The translations under genes and the position numbers were made by a program. The notes under the pieces are model-generated. The model had not been told where the DNA came from, did no database searches, and was given only the letters and a program-made list of their open reading frames with translations. From Icerya purchasi (lineage: Eukaryota; Arthropoda; Insecta; Hemiptera; Monophlebidae): a stretch of DNA of 64,000 nt. The stretch covers positions 443,518,792 through 443,582,791 of the forward strand of contig CM077115.1 of the NCBI GenBank assembly GCA_039619475.1, written 5' to 3'. Shown here piece by piece: positions 34,396-46,979 of this stretch; positions within the stretch are counted from its first letter, which is position 1; each line of letters opens with the position of its first letter.

Positions 34396-34959
34396 TAATT
34401 TTGAATATTAATCTTCAGCAATAATATGTGTAATTAGTCACAGCGAAAAAATATCGGTGCCAATTTTACAAGCACAACAGTCCGGAATATATGGCACACT
34501 TTCAAGCGACTTAATCGTGGCAATGTATTTATTAGGTCATCACTCGATTCATATTTGTTTCGATACGTAAAGTGTTAGTACAACGTGAATAATAAGTGAC
34601 TAAAATATGGCCGATTACAGTAGAGTTTTTTATTGAAAAAACTACAAATATCATTTCTTATCTCTCTTTACAAACTGACTCGGCTCAAACATTAATCGCA
34701 TTAACGAGTACTGTACAGACAAGAAAAAATGAAAAAGTTCGCGAATAGCATACATGTAAAAGTACAAAATAAATAAACTCCGTTCAATTTATTACGCATA
34801 TTAAGTCGACCCCCAAGCAGCGCAACTTTTAAAATTTGATAACCGAATCGTGTGTTTTATTACATCAACATAAAAATATTTTATTCCAAATTTGTTTTTT
34901 TCCTCCTGGTTATTTTACGACTAATGATGGACTATCTAGCACAAGCTTAATTTGAAATA
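34396..34959. other. no recognisable feature
   Basis: AT-rich spacer between the mariner element and a SINE; no motif or repeat noticed. Confidence 0.4.
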
Positions 34960-35332
34960 ATGCGCGATAAACTAGCGGTTAAGGTGCTTAGCAAACCAAA
35001 GGTCACCACCACCAGAGGTTGAGACTTGTCTCGTCCGGATCTAAGTCGCTCCCGGATTTCTCTTCTCTCTTTCGATGCCATGACCGTTCTCGATCTTAGG
35101 CTCATCTGATGGCAAGCTTGGTTAATTCTTTGTAGGCACACCTATCCTTTCCATGTCCCTATTCTGAATTTCATCTTTGCGAGATCTAACCGGGGGATTC
35201 TAGAGAAATCTGGGAAAATAAATACGGCCGAGAGAAATGAACACTAGCCACCGCTACTCTTATTAGTGCTGTTGGATGAACCTTAACTTCACAATCCCCC
35301 ACACCCTGTCGAGGGTATGAGACTTTAATCTG
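34960..35332 (+). mobile_element. SINE family 1 copy with an internal insertion
   Basis: The head (ataaactagcggttaaggtg) corresponds to the family 1 box A region, followed by gcaaaccaaaggtcacc and gagacttgtctcgtccggat, then about 125 bp (≈35065-35190) not found in the other copies. The body follows: gggggattctagagaaatct, aaccttaacttcacaatccc, and gagggtatgagacttt. The match to the 26880-26599 copy is moderate, so it is an older or more diverged member. Confidence 0.65.
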
Positions 35333-36049
35333 AAGAAATACCTCATCATCTCAATGACAAGGATTGCAACTAATACGCAAGAAGATTTCGTTACATGAAG
35401 TCTTTCGGTACATTTGAGTCTCTCGATTTCGTCAGAGTTAGTGAAATTGTCCGGTTGTTCGCATGTTTCTCTTGTTTTGATAACACATACGTTTTCTGGC
35501 TTTTCCTTTAATTTCTTTCTTAACAAATCGTATACTTTTAAATCTCCATGGAAAATGAAATTGCTGATACCACGGAACATTACCAATAATTCTAAATATT
35601 TTACTTTGACAGCGTTGAATAATAATCCATGTTTCTTGGTTTTTTTTGGGGGTTTTTTTTTATATGTTAATATTCGTAATTTTTTATTAATAACATTATC
35701 TTTTTCTACGAAAAAACATTTATATACATATATAAATTAAATATTGTGGGTGGCATAAAAATTTTCGTTTATTTTTTTTAATAAAAATAAAAACATTATT
35801 TATAAAGGCATTATCTACGACGACCGCGGTGCTGGTATTGTCACTGCAGCGGTTTTCGAGCTAATTTTGATATACTAATGCGATATTTTTGATCATGTTC
35901 TTTTCTTTATAAAAATTAAACACGAATGTTTAAAATTTCATAATTGTTTATGCGGTTAGAAAAAAGTAACATAGTATGATTTATTACATTTTCCGAAATA
36001 CAAATAGATTTATAAAATCAGCAATTGATTAAAACTCGCTTTTATTTTT
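35333..36049. other. no recognisable gene; AT-rich spacer
   Basis: Forward 35414-35740 and reverse 35263-35586 frames overlap each other and show no motif. Confidence 0.4.
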
Positions 36050-36636
36050 AACCGACTTCAAAAAAGGAAGAGGTATTCAATCCGACTGTATTTTTTTTTT
36101 TTTTTTTTTTTTTAATTTTTTTTTGTGTGTTACCACAGAACTTTCTTCTAGATAAACCGATTTTGATGATTCTTCTTTTATTTGAAAGGTAGTGTTTGTC
36201 ATGTAGTCCCATTTAAATTTGATCAAGATCTGACCGACAGTTTTTGAGTTATCCTTAATAATGCAGGAGATTGAAGCTTTTTGGATGCTTTTTATTCATG
36301 ATTGTTTTCAACGTCGGATTAGATTTATTGACTTAAAATATTACAAATTTGCCAAATTACCATGGAAATGTAGCTTTTGATGTTTTCACACCTTGGAAAT
36401 ATCTGTTCTTATTAAAATGTTTTAATTTAATTGAATAAAAGTGCACTAAAAAGTAACGAAATAAAATGCTTTTTTACAAAAAATACATACCGACACTTGA
36501 AGGTTTATTATAAAAATTTAAAAATGCGCCAAAAGTAAAAAATGATTACTCCCGATAAAATATATATATCAGAGTGACCTTAAAGGTGATATCATAATTC
36601 TTATACAACATTAATTTTTTTGGAGTTGGCATCAAA
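36050..36636 (-). repeat. unclassified interspersed repeat ('gaagtcggt' family), copy 2
   Basis: Reverse-complement relative of 1055-1629 over its full length, from aaccgacttcaaaaaagg at 36050 to ggagttggcatcaaa at 36636. It includes a ~28-base T run at 36092-36112 and the blocks tctagataaaccgatttt, catgtagtcccatttaaatt and caccttggaaatatctgt. Differences are mostly substitutions and small indels. Confidence 0.8.
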
Positions 36637-36705
36637 TTCTTATTAAAAGAATAATTAAAAACTGCATTAAATATTGATTAAATTGTTCCTAACATGAATT
36701 TAATT

Positions 36706-36876
36706 CCAACTCCAAAAAGTTAATGTTGTATAAGAATTACGATATCACCTTAAGTTATATCACTCTGATATATATATTTTATCGGGAGTAATTATTTTTT
36801 ACTTTTTAGTGCATTTTTAAATTTTTATAATAAACCTTGAAGTCGGTATTTATTTTTTGTAAAAAAGCATTTTTAA
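36706..36876 (+). repeat. 'gaagtcggt' repeat, partial copy 3, inverted against copy 2
   Basis: About 170 bp from ccaactccaaaaagttaatg to taataaaccttgaagtcggt and tttttgtaaaaaagcattt. It matches the start of copy 1 and is the mirror image of 36458-36631 across a ~75-bp spacer. Together they form a long potential hairpin. Confidence 0.82.
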
Positions 36877-39261
36877 ATAATTTTTATACAGTTCATTAAT
36901 AAAAAGATATTAACTTTCAGTAAAAGTAAAAAATAAAATATAGTTAAAATTAAGAATATTTCAGTTTTTACATAGAAAAATTTACAACGATTGCCTGGAT
37001 ATCAATATTTGATCGGGGAATTGTTATTAATCGATTTGTCGAATGTTTATTTATTATTCAATATAATATACGATAAAGGACTCATTCGTTTTTTTTTTAA
37101 CACAATAGATTAGATTTATCGTAGAAAATGTCTATAAATACTTATCTTATGTAGAATTTAATTTATTGGAAGAAAAAAAAGAAAGTTTTATAGAGAAAAA
37201 GTATATAATAATTTTATTAATAAACATATTCTTTTTTTAACACGCTTTTATTAGCTTGACCTGCATGTAAGTGAGTAATAAAATTTTACAAATCAATTTT
37301 CACTGACTTCCCGACGTCTGAATAATTTGAAAATTTACGTACGTATTCATTTTGAATGAAAATTCAATAATTTCATAATTTTTTCCTAATGTCTTGACCA
37401 GAGGATCCATTATGTATAAAAATTAACTGAATTAATTTTAGGATAAAAAACGCAAATTTAAAATGTTGCATTTTTACAGTATTATTGAGTATTTTGGGAA
37501 AAGACACTTAAATTTTGCACATGGAAAATTTAATTTTTTCCGGTTCAAGAACGCCCCCCCCCCCAAAAAAATACACCTAAAAAGAAATATTATTGAAATC
37601 CGGTAATTGCAGGACTATCCCCGTAATAATAGATACAAAAAATACAATTCAATTCTGAAGGTATTTTACACGTAATAATACTGATTGCAAAGTGGAAGTT
37701 ACGATTAAAAAGCAGAAAAAGGAAAAAGCAAAAGTCGATGAAAAGGACATCGATTACGAATCCGAAAAATCGGCAACGGGAAAACGAAATTCAAAAAAAC
37801 AAAATTGAATAAAGTTAAAAATAAAATATGCACGCGCATACGCTTTTTAAACATGATCAATCAGAAGTTAAAAATACCGTTCGAGAGCGGCCGCTTAGGA
37901 AAGCTGCGGACAGACGCAAAAAGCAACACGCAACGAACTGCGTACGTTAAAAAAACACATTTCTTACGAGATTTTCCCTTAAAAACCATCGAGGTTCCGC
38001 GAAAAGAACGAGTCACCGAACGCGTACGGCTGAGTCAGCCTCGCAACCCTAAAACTTGACACCGATTTTCTTTATCTCCTCGACCGTCTGTTCGTATTTT
38101 ACCGTTATACGAATAATTTCAGCTGATATCATGCACTCACATCGATGTCACATCGATATCACATCGATATCACATCGACCGCGTCGATAAACTATAGTAC
38201 AAACGATAATGCGTGCTCGCAGACGTTTAAATATCACGCGACTCAATCAACCGTCCATATCATATATATATATATTGATAAGGATTCGATTTTGTCTATC
38301 CTTAGACAAGGATACTAGAGGTAGAAATTATTTTATTCGGTTAAAATCATTTAATTCTAGATCAGTATAATCCTATTATTTATCAAGGATGCTCGCTTGG
38401 CTGAAATCTGAAATGCCCTACATGGTTGGATAATTAGCGCATGTGTAAGTTTCTCTGTGTCAGTGACGTGATAAAATTCAGGCAGACATTACAACCGTGT
38501 GGTATTAATTGTTAGAACATCCGACAATCACCGTCTTCTTGTTCGTAACATTTCTCATTCTAATTGTTAGCAGTTCCTACCGTATTGATCTAGCCATTGA
38601 TCGATCAACTTCTAACCGAGGCCGTGACCACGCTTCCCGCGGGGAAGTTCCCGGTGATTTACGCGAGTAAAATGAATAATTAAACCCGCTCTCACTCGTA
38701 ACCGTCTTAAACGTTGTATTCAAATTTCATCGTTCGAAAGAAAAAATTTTCCGTAATTTCAGTCCCGAATTACAGCTAGAAAATCAATTTGAAAAAAAAA
38801 AAATTTTTACTTCAGTCTACGAAAGAGAATCCTTGGGGTAGGAATCTCGTAAAATCGAATCAATTGGCATCCATCAAGGAATTCAAAAGAAAGCGAATTT
38901 GTAGTAATGGGGACCAAAACTGGAACAGACAAATAGTAATCCGTATTAATATTGACCGGAGAAATTATCAACGAAATTTGTATTAAAATATTAAATGTTA
39001 ATCGGACGCATTTGATGTTTTTTCTCGGAAAGGTGTATATTTTACTGTAATAAAACGAAAGGAATAAATAAAAGTGGCATTTATTTGAAAATGTTCAACC
39101 TAAAAACAACCGTTCAACAAACTACTTTTAATAGTACAAAATTAATCGGGAAAACAACTAAAAATTATTTGATATCTTTTAGTATCCTCTTTTTTTTCCC
39201 CTTCTGGCTCGCCAAATGTGTAGACATACAGCGCAGAAGAATTTTTTTACACATTTTGTTA
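36877..39261. other. spacer with a less AT-rich patch at 37690-38240
   Basis: Mostly AT-rich, with a C run at 37552-37564. From ~37690 to 38240, and again around 38570-38720, the sequence is richer in CpG words (cgagagcggccgcttagg, cgaacgcgtacggctgag) and holds three tcacatcgat(a/g) repeats at 38138-38178. The open frames 37805-38059 and 38789-38986 have no recognised domain. Possibly conserved regulatory or exonic sequence; not shown. Confidence 0.35.
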
Positions 39262-39325
39262 ATGTAGCAGCGGGATTCGAACCAAGATACTCGAACAAAA
39301 CACCACTGTGTCTAACAAGCAATAT
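39262..39325 (-). mobile_element. SINE family 2 head fragment
   Basis: The minus strand reads ttgttagacacagtggtgtt, then gttcgagtatcttggttcga and atcccgctgctac. Box B (ggttcgaatcc) is intact and the spacing to the box A area fits the 17665 copy. The body is not recognisable. Confidence 0.55.
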
Positions 39326-40852
39326 TTTTTAATTTTGCAAAAATTAAATCGCATTGGATTGTTTGGAACTCTGACTATTGTTTTTCCGAATAGTTGTTTC
39401 GACTTATTTTACCTATCGATTCTCTCCTACCGTCTCGTAAACTTCATGGCCGCTCTGCAGCCGCATCTATTAATCAACCAAAAATTTATTGAAGCCGAGC
39501 AGAAAAACTTTAACAATATTAACTTTGTAGGCGCGTTTTAACTTATTACTTTTTTCAAAAATTAAAAAAAAAAAAAATTACACTACATTTATGTGACTGT
39601 CGAACACTCTTCCTCGGAATGCACATCTTCTGAGTTCACATATACACACTATGTTTCTACTCTCTTCTTGAGGACCATCATAGTTCATCCCACTCATCAA
39701 TTTTCTACCACGTTCAAATCGATATTTTTCTCTTCTCTTCAAAAACTGCGCGAATTAATAACATCGGATCACTGTTTTTTTTGTTTGTTTGTTTTTTTCT
39801 GGTCTTCGAATTAATCTATTTAGCCATTGGATAGCAGAGTCTTTTGACAGAAACAAGCTTCCTGTTTTCTTCCTCACAAAAAAAAAAAAAACCCCTCAAA
39901 GGCCATTAGAAAGCCCCCGACCTTAAAGCTAGTGCAATAATATTTTTATCATCCTCTAACCCCGAATAATTTATTAATAATTGCGCGCAATAAGATCAAG
40001 GTATTTTTTACACAAGCAGTAAAAATATGATCCAACATGTGTTCGCAATCAAACTAAAAAATAAATATTTAAGCAAACCGGTGACTGTAAGATTATGTTT
40101 CTAAAATAAGCCGCCCGTGATCATCACACAGGCCAGATTTAAGTTGTGGAGGACGCTATTTAGAACATACGTATAATCAATTAAATTATTGTCGAAGAAA
40201 AATAACTCCACACATGGCTACCGCTTAATTGATTTTACAAAAAATTTAATAATCAACGACTTAACCACGTTCAGGAGAACTCCTCATTATGGATTGACAA
40301 TTTAAATACGTATTTTCCTGAAACACGGTACACGGTTTATTCCCTCTTTTCATGAAGTTTGCAAATGAGAATTAATTGATTATTAATGTTAAGCTCATTA
40401 TCGACTAATTACTGACACATGTAGTAATAAGGTAAATTAAAGGTAAGCAAAATTATATTTCAATTCAAATTACTGATTGATAACTGTTATCATTAGATAT
40501 ATGTGTAAGCTATAACGGAAACTAAAATGTAACAGAGTTAACACACGTTAATGTACAAAAAAATCGGCATTAACCAAATTAAACATCGTACACTGCATAC
40601 TGAAATCCAACGAGCATAAAATTCTCGGCTTATACGATCCGAAACTATATGCGCGCGTGCGAACACAATATTACAAGTTAAAAAGTGCATGTAGTCGAGT
40701 TCACGAAAACCAACTGCAGATCCGCTTATTATAACTGTAATAATATATATACAATTAACGGGATAAACAAAGAAAAGGATTTGTACAAAGAAACGCGTAT
40801 AATTCTGTAATTATACCGGAAAACAAGAAAGTCGTTTAATAACATAGCATAA

Positions 40853-40854
<2 letters not shown>
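39326..40854. other. no recognisable gene; AT-rich spacer
   Basis: Frames 39308-39541 and 39593-39814 have no motif. A runs at 39563 and 39877. Confidence 0.45.
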
Positions 40855-40887
<33 letters not shown>

Positions 40888-40931
40888 ATAAGTGGGTGTG
40901 TGGGTGTGTATGTTGTGCGTGTGTGCGTACG

Positions 40932-40995
<64 letters not shown>
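40855..40995. repeat. compound (TA)n/(GT)n microsatellite
   Basis: (TA)13 at 40855-40882, a GT-rich link, (TA)n at 40934-40983, then (GT)n to 40995. The reverse frames 41148-40729 and 41066-40854 are IY/TH repeats produced by it. Confidence 0.95.
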
Positions 40996-42359
40996 ATGTA
41001 TGTATAATATATACGCGTACAATATATGAGAGAAATCAACTGGAAAATAAAATTTAACACACACAATTAAACAAAGCCAAACGTGAAATTTGATGGCTTC
41101 GTTCAAAATCTGAGCATAAATCATCCCGATAACAGTCACGTATAACAATTAAATTTTTAGGCGTTTCTGTTACGACTATCGCTGCTACCGGACACAAAGT
41201 AGCCGCCGAATGCATTCATAAAAAACCAGATACCGAAGAGATTTGTTCTTTTTTTTCTTCTCATTGATGTTCAGGTAAAATTAAGAGCTCTTCCTTGTGT
41301 CTTATTCATATTGAGACTCTGCAGAAGCTGTCCGCTATCCTCCTATTTTTCCTGCAAACATTCACCTTCTCTCCTACTTACATGTGTAATCGCATTCTTT
41401 TGTCCCAACTGGTTAATATGTGCACTCATACATTACGATACACAATTAGAAATCTTGTGTTACTACATACAACCTTTACTAACTCTTATCCCCCAATTTC
41501 CCCCTCATCCCCCACGCTCTTTTGTCACGATCATCCATGGACTCTGCCGGGGGCATTCTAGACGCTGACACTCTTAATTTTCTTAAGGTCGACTCGTCCT
41601 GTCCTATACATCTTAGTAACTCAAGAAACGGTTTTAAAGCAGCTATTAATCAGTTGGTTTTTATAATCGGTGTACACTTGTCCCCTTTATATTTAATTAA
41701 TGTACTCACTAATATATTTCCCCACCTTACTGCGTATACATTTTTTACTCTGCTAGAATGATGGAACTTCAGGTGCACTGCTTAGGCTTTTATTTTATAA
41801 TAACACACATATTTTATTTTACGTACAAGAATTGTTCTTTTACAAATTTTTGAAAGTAATAGATTATTACTAAAGGTCACTGACCAAATGGTGTTTACCA
41901 CTGAGCCAAAAAAAAAAAAACAATAATAAAGTATTATAATATAAAAAACTATAAAAGCAGCTGATGCAATATATTTATACGCACAACAAACAATATCATC
42001 GTAACACCGGCGCTGCGAATAACATTAGTTGCCTACAAGCTAAAAAAGAAAAAAATTAACTTCTAATATGGTAATGAGGAAGGGTTCTGGACCCGTGAGC
42101 CTCATAACGTCAATGCCAATGAGTCTATCTTTACCACTTAATCTATAGACATCCTTCATGCAGTACTATTTATTTTTTATTTTTCCTTCCTTGCTGGTAA
42201 CTTTAGTTAAATATCTAATTTGAACAATATCTTAAAAGCGATTTCTTCACAATCAATATATTGTTATCATCATACGTGTAATGTTACAAACTATTAAATT
42301 GCACAAAAAAAAAAAACTGATGTATTAATTAAAAAGTAATATTTGAATGAATATTAAAA
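40996..42359. other. no recognisable gene; AT-rich spacer
   Basis: Three overlapping forward frames at 41295-41761 in C/T-rich sequence have no recognised domain. An A run at 41909-41920 follows gtttaccactgagcc, which may be the 3' end of an unknown retroelement. Confidence 0.4.
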
Positions 42360-44230
42360 TATGAAATATTCCGAAAGACCGGTCCAAGAACTGAACCTTA
42401 TGGAACGCCAAAATTATTTCTAACATCAACAATGTCCTTTTGATAGGCCCACTTTACTCTTCTGTTAGTTAAATAATCGTGTATTAGGCTTATTACGTTA
42501 AAACTAAAACCATTGGCAATTAATGTATCAATTATCACTTGACGATCACAATTATTAAATGCTCCCTCCTCTATATCGAATGAAATAACAATAGACAGAT
42601 TATTACTTTGTTTTATAATAAATTATCAGTTACATCTGCGATGATAGCAAGTTCTGTAGAAAAACATTTTCTAAAACCGTGTATTGGGCTAGGTATATAT
42701 TAAGCACGAATGCGCTGCTAATTTTATTGTTTAAAAATTTAAGAATAATTTTTTCATAATCTTTTTACTTAAGGAATTTAATAAGCATATTATTGGCCTA
42801 ATTACTTTACTCACGAATCCTTGTTTGGTTTGTTTAACATAATTATACTAGAGCACATTTCCAAACGTACGGAAACATATTAAGTTGTAATAGTTTATTG
42901 TAAAGTGTTAATAATAAATTATTGGAAAATAAAAAAAAAAAAAAAACACACAATTTTAATAACCTTCTTATGGTGCATTTTTTTTTATTATTAAAATTTT
43001 GTATAATTTGTTTAAGTTCGAAATATGTCGTCACTTCAAACTGCTGACGTTTATTTATATCTGTAATTTTACCAAATGTGAAATGGTTTCTTTAAAATTA
43101 AAAAATTAGTTCATTAATAAACTCATTTTGTCTTTATCGTTAGTGATAGAAGAACAAGAATCGTATTACTTTTTAAAAATCTGGAAATTTAAATGGTTCA
43201 GAATTCGCGTTCAAATTTTATAAGCCCTGGACGAGCTACAAAATATGTTTTGCAGGCTTGTCGCTTGAAGTATTTAATTTTGTTCTTATACGCTTTTTAA
43301 AGTTACCTTATATAGATGAGTTTATTTATAAAAGTTTTGCGCTTAATATTATTAAGCCTTCTGTGACGAGTAATTTAAAATATTCTAAATCTTTATTCCA
43401 CCGGGATTTGAAGCTTTTTAACCTTGGACTTATTTACATTATTCGTTTAAAGTATTATCGGTGTAAATTGTTTAATATTATTTACTCGAAGTTCGGTACT
43501 TGCAAGTTTTAAACTTGTTTCAAAATTTAACATTGAGTGTAGTCGACATTAAGATTACACTAATAAATATATCTGTATCCAAGGTAAGAATATTATCATC
43601 ATTAACGATATTTATATCGAAAATATCGTTATTGTGGTATTTTTATGGTCGCTTAAGTGAAAATCTTGTGAACCAAAACACTAGACAATTTATTATACTC
43701 AAAAGTTATAGTTTACTAAAACATAATCTATCAAAAGCTTTTTGTCCATTGTAGTTTTGAAATGCATATACATTATAATAATCGTTTTTAATTATCAAGT
43801 TCGCCGAATATACAAGATTTTCAAATTGTGCATTTCTGGACGTGCGTTGGAAGTTTTTGCTTTCCATAAATTTTAATCTTGAGTTAAGATCTCCCAGTAT
43901 TATACTCTACGTTAATTCTCCAGTTTTATTTTATAAGTTTGAATAGTAGTGTAAATTGATAAATCAAATCAGTGTTATTAGGAGATGAAAAATATATTCC
44001 AAAAATAAAACAATATCCTTTACACGTTAACTATAATAATGTAATCTGAAATTTCGGTCCTACTACTAACGTTCTTAATATTACTACAGATATAGCAACA
44101 TATTTAGTATGCAATAAGAAGTTATTTTCCATTACCATATAAACAAGGATCGCAAATGACACATAAGTAATTAATGTTATGTTGATTATCTTGCAAAGGT
44201 TTACATTTTACAAAATCGAAATTAATTATT
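42360..44230 (-). mobile_element. LINE remnant: endonuclease and N-terminal half of RT
   Basis: Reverse translation across many frameshifts recovers most of a LINE ORF2 front half. Endonuclease: VICDPCLYGNGK (~44150), FIFGIYFSSPNNTD (~44020-43970), and IILGDLN (~43905-43880, the catalytic GDFN), followed by FENLVYSANLIIKN. Link and RT: YNKLLQLNMFPYVWKCAL (~42905-42850), RPIICLLNSLSKK (~42805), GFRKCFSTELAIIADVTD (~42680-42625), ISFDIEEGAFNN (~42587-42550, motif A) and GVP-GSVLGPVF (~42412-42375, motif B with a stop). It ends just after motif B. FADD, RNase H and tail are missing, so the 3' part is lost. The forward frames 43258-43754 are antisense shadows. Confidence 0.8.
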
Positions 44231-44489
44231 AGCCATAATTTATGTTACGTTTTACTTTATTTACGATTTTAATATACAATGGACAAGCGTTGGAAAAAAT
44301 GTGTTGCGCGTAATATTATTAATAATATTTTTCCTGTCTTCTGGTGGAATTTTACCTTTTTCTTTCTCGTGTGCTGGAAACGGGCATACGAAAAACAGTT
44401 ATTACATTTTGCTTTAAATTGGCCTTCATCCAATGTATATCTGTTACGAGTGTTGGATTAGTTTTACATTCATTTTTCATGTAAATCAA

Positions 44490-45670
44490 TTTAACTTCGC
44501 CAGACGAAATTAATGGAGTAGTAAAGAAATTGAGTAACAAGAAGGCACCAGGGTACGATCGTATAACGGGACGCATTCCGAAAGAGTTATCAAGGAAAGC
44601 GTTAGTAATGTTAACTTATATTTACAATGTGATTTTACGGCTTCAATATGTTCCTATACTGTGGAAATTCGCCAATGTTCTGATGATTTTAAAACCAGGT
44701 AAATCTCCTTAAAATGCTGCTTCTTCTTATCGGCCAATTTCACTTTTATCAATTCCGACCAAAGTTTTCAAAAAACTCTTAAAAAAGAGAATACAAACGC
44801 CCATAGACAAGAAAGAAATAATAGGCACTCGACAGTACAACAAGTGCACCGTCTGGTTAACAAAATCGAAGAAACATTTGAAAAAAAAAGAGTTACTTTG
44901 GCCGTCTTCCTTGATGTACAACAGGCATTTGATAAAGTATGGCATCCGGGAATACTTTACAAATACAAAAAAGTACTACCAATTCAGTATTACAACATTT
45001 TGAAATCCTACTTACAAGACAGGTATTTCCGAGTTATAGTAAATGGAACAGGATCATCCATATATAAAATTGAGGCAGGTGTACCTCAGAGAAGTGTACT
45101 TGGTCCTTTCTTATGTTTACTTATGATATGCCAGAAACAGATAATGCACTATTAACAACTTTCGCGGACGACATGGCAATCATGGCAACGCACGAGAACC
45201 CAGAAAAGTCCACAGAGAAATTTACAAGATATGCTAAATAAAATCATTGATTAGCTGAATAAATGGAAAATAGTAATGAATGAAAATAAAAGTAACCCCG
45301 CATTATTTTTACAAAGAGAAAAATTGTACGTAACAAATATCATATATATATATATCTATAAATAAACAAATACAAACATATTCATCCGTAAAATATCTTG
45401 GAGTACACCTAGATGATACATTTAGGTGGCTTCATCATATCAAGACAAAAATAACAGAACTAAATTTGAAAACAAGACACAACTTCATTGGTTGCTTGGA
45501 CCGCGTTCCCAATTACATATTTCAAATAAAATATTACTATACCACATTGGTATTAAAACCGATACGGTTGTACGCGGCTGAATTATGGGTATACGCTTCC
45601 AAAAGTAATGTGGATAGAATACAGCGCTATCAAAATAAGTTTTTGCAGTGATTTTCATGAATTTTTTTAA
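44490..45670 (+). mobile_element. Jockey-type LINE RT remnant, copy 1
   Basis: Strong RT similarity in three shifted frames: LSNKKAPGYDRITGRIPKEL (44530-44590), then LWKFANVLMILKPGKSP, SSYRPISLLSIPTKVFKK (~44725-44775), AVFLDVQQAFDKVWHPGI (44900-44953; motif A FLDVxxAFDxVWH), AGVPQRSVLGPFL (45074-45112; motif B, normally PQGSVLGPxL) and TTFADDMAI at ~45158-45181 (motif C with both aspartates, in another frame). After a YLGVHLDDTFRW-like step the frame 45466-45651 reads LKPIRLYAAELWVYASKSN, the usual 'LKPxWxYGxxLWGxAxxSN' downstream block. The endonuclease and tail are absent. Compare the related copy at 46838. Confidence 0.9.
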
Positions 45671-46837
45671 CACATAAAGAATTTATATAATTTGTTAATA
45701 TTCTAAGGTCACTTTATACTTATATATTTAAGAATATATTTTGAAATATTCGAAAATTTTCCTCAAAAATTAACGGAGATATCACACATTGTAGGTCGCC
45801 ATCCGACTGAACAGTTTGTGTGTAGATCTTGTAGGTTGCAATTTTCATCCGAAATCAATTGCCCGAATAATATACTTTTTCTTATATACATATGTGTCTC
45901 TTCTACGTGAACTTCACTGCCCTCAAAAAAATTGAAAATTAGTACTTTTTAGGGGGTAGTGAACATGAAGCATGATTTTTTACCATTTTTTCATACTTTT
46001 TTTTTTTTTTTTTTACAATAAAAAAATACTTTAAAGAAAGATATTGTTTAAGGTTCAAATAGAGAGATTTATATAAAGAAACGATATGCCAAATAGTAAA
46101 TCAATTGATTAAAAACTTTTTAAGCTAGAGTGTTCGCAGAACACGCGTATTACATGGCACGCGCATAAACCTTTGTTAACGAAGGACACTCACACTTAAT
46201 CGGTTATAACTTTTGAACGAATTGGAATTTTGTTTTGAAATTTTAAGAGTATATTTTTCAATAGTTTTACAAACGATTTATGGGGGGGGTGAATTTTTTT
46301 AAGCTTTTACATCTATTTTCCCCCCTTAATGTGTGTTAGTTTTATCGTTTCCGCTGCACATTCGGAAACATTTCATTGTACTCCGTTACCGGTATTATAA
46401 GCTTAAAAGAAGAGCAGCACTCTAACCGAGTAAACTTTAACAGAACGAATGACAAAAAAAAAAAAAAAAAAAAAAGAACGCAGTTAGTATACAATGCAGC
46501 AGGTTTGAATCACAATAAAAACATTAATGGCTGACGCGAGGAACGATGTACTACCGATTTGTACGGGAATTCGGTAAAGTGCGTGTCTTTTGGAAAGAAA
46601 TTAAACTGCGGCGAGGCAAACTACGAAAAGGCAAGCAAGACGGTAGAAAATCACACTACAACACTACGAACGGTATAATTAAGAGGGAACAGCGCCTTTG
46701 GAAAAAAAAAAAATTTTCCTCCTGATAACCATGTAAAATTAATTATTACATCGTGAAACGAGTGCACAATAAATAGATATTTCATATTATTTTTTTAAAG
46801 ACCGATAGAAAAACTACATCCAATTAGAAAGTTAAAT
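45671..46837. other. no recognisable gene; AT-rich spacer
   Basis: T run at ~45999-46014, G run at 46280-46287, A run at 46453-46475. Nothing assigned. Confidence 0.45.
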
Positions 46838-46945
46838 GGAAAATGGGCTCGAAGTGATCTCGAGACGGGCCGAAGAATTTGGAAATTATTTTGCTGATGT
46901 CTTCCAGACAAATCCTGGAACAGATTCTCTACCAACACCGCTAAA

Positions 46946-46979
<34 letters not shown>

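Noticed and set aside
40120..40160. acaggccagatttaagttgt as a hAT left end
   Set aside because: No inverted partner within about 1 kb.
40729..41148. 139-residue reverse frame with IY and TH repeats
   Set aside because: Direct translation of the (TA)n/(GT)n microsatellite.
41295..41761. Three overlapping C/T-rich forward frames as an unknown gene or LINE part
   Set aside because: No motif in any frame and the frames overlap one another, as expected for stop-poor pyrimidine-rich sequence.
43258..43754. Two adjacent forward frames as a small gene
   Set aside because: They lie antisense to the endonuclease/linker part of the 42360-44230 LINE and have no motif of their own.
46480..46520. tRNA-like gcagcaggtttgaatcac
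   Set aside because: Only a box B resemblance; no box A at the right distance.
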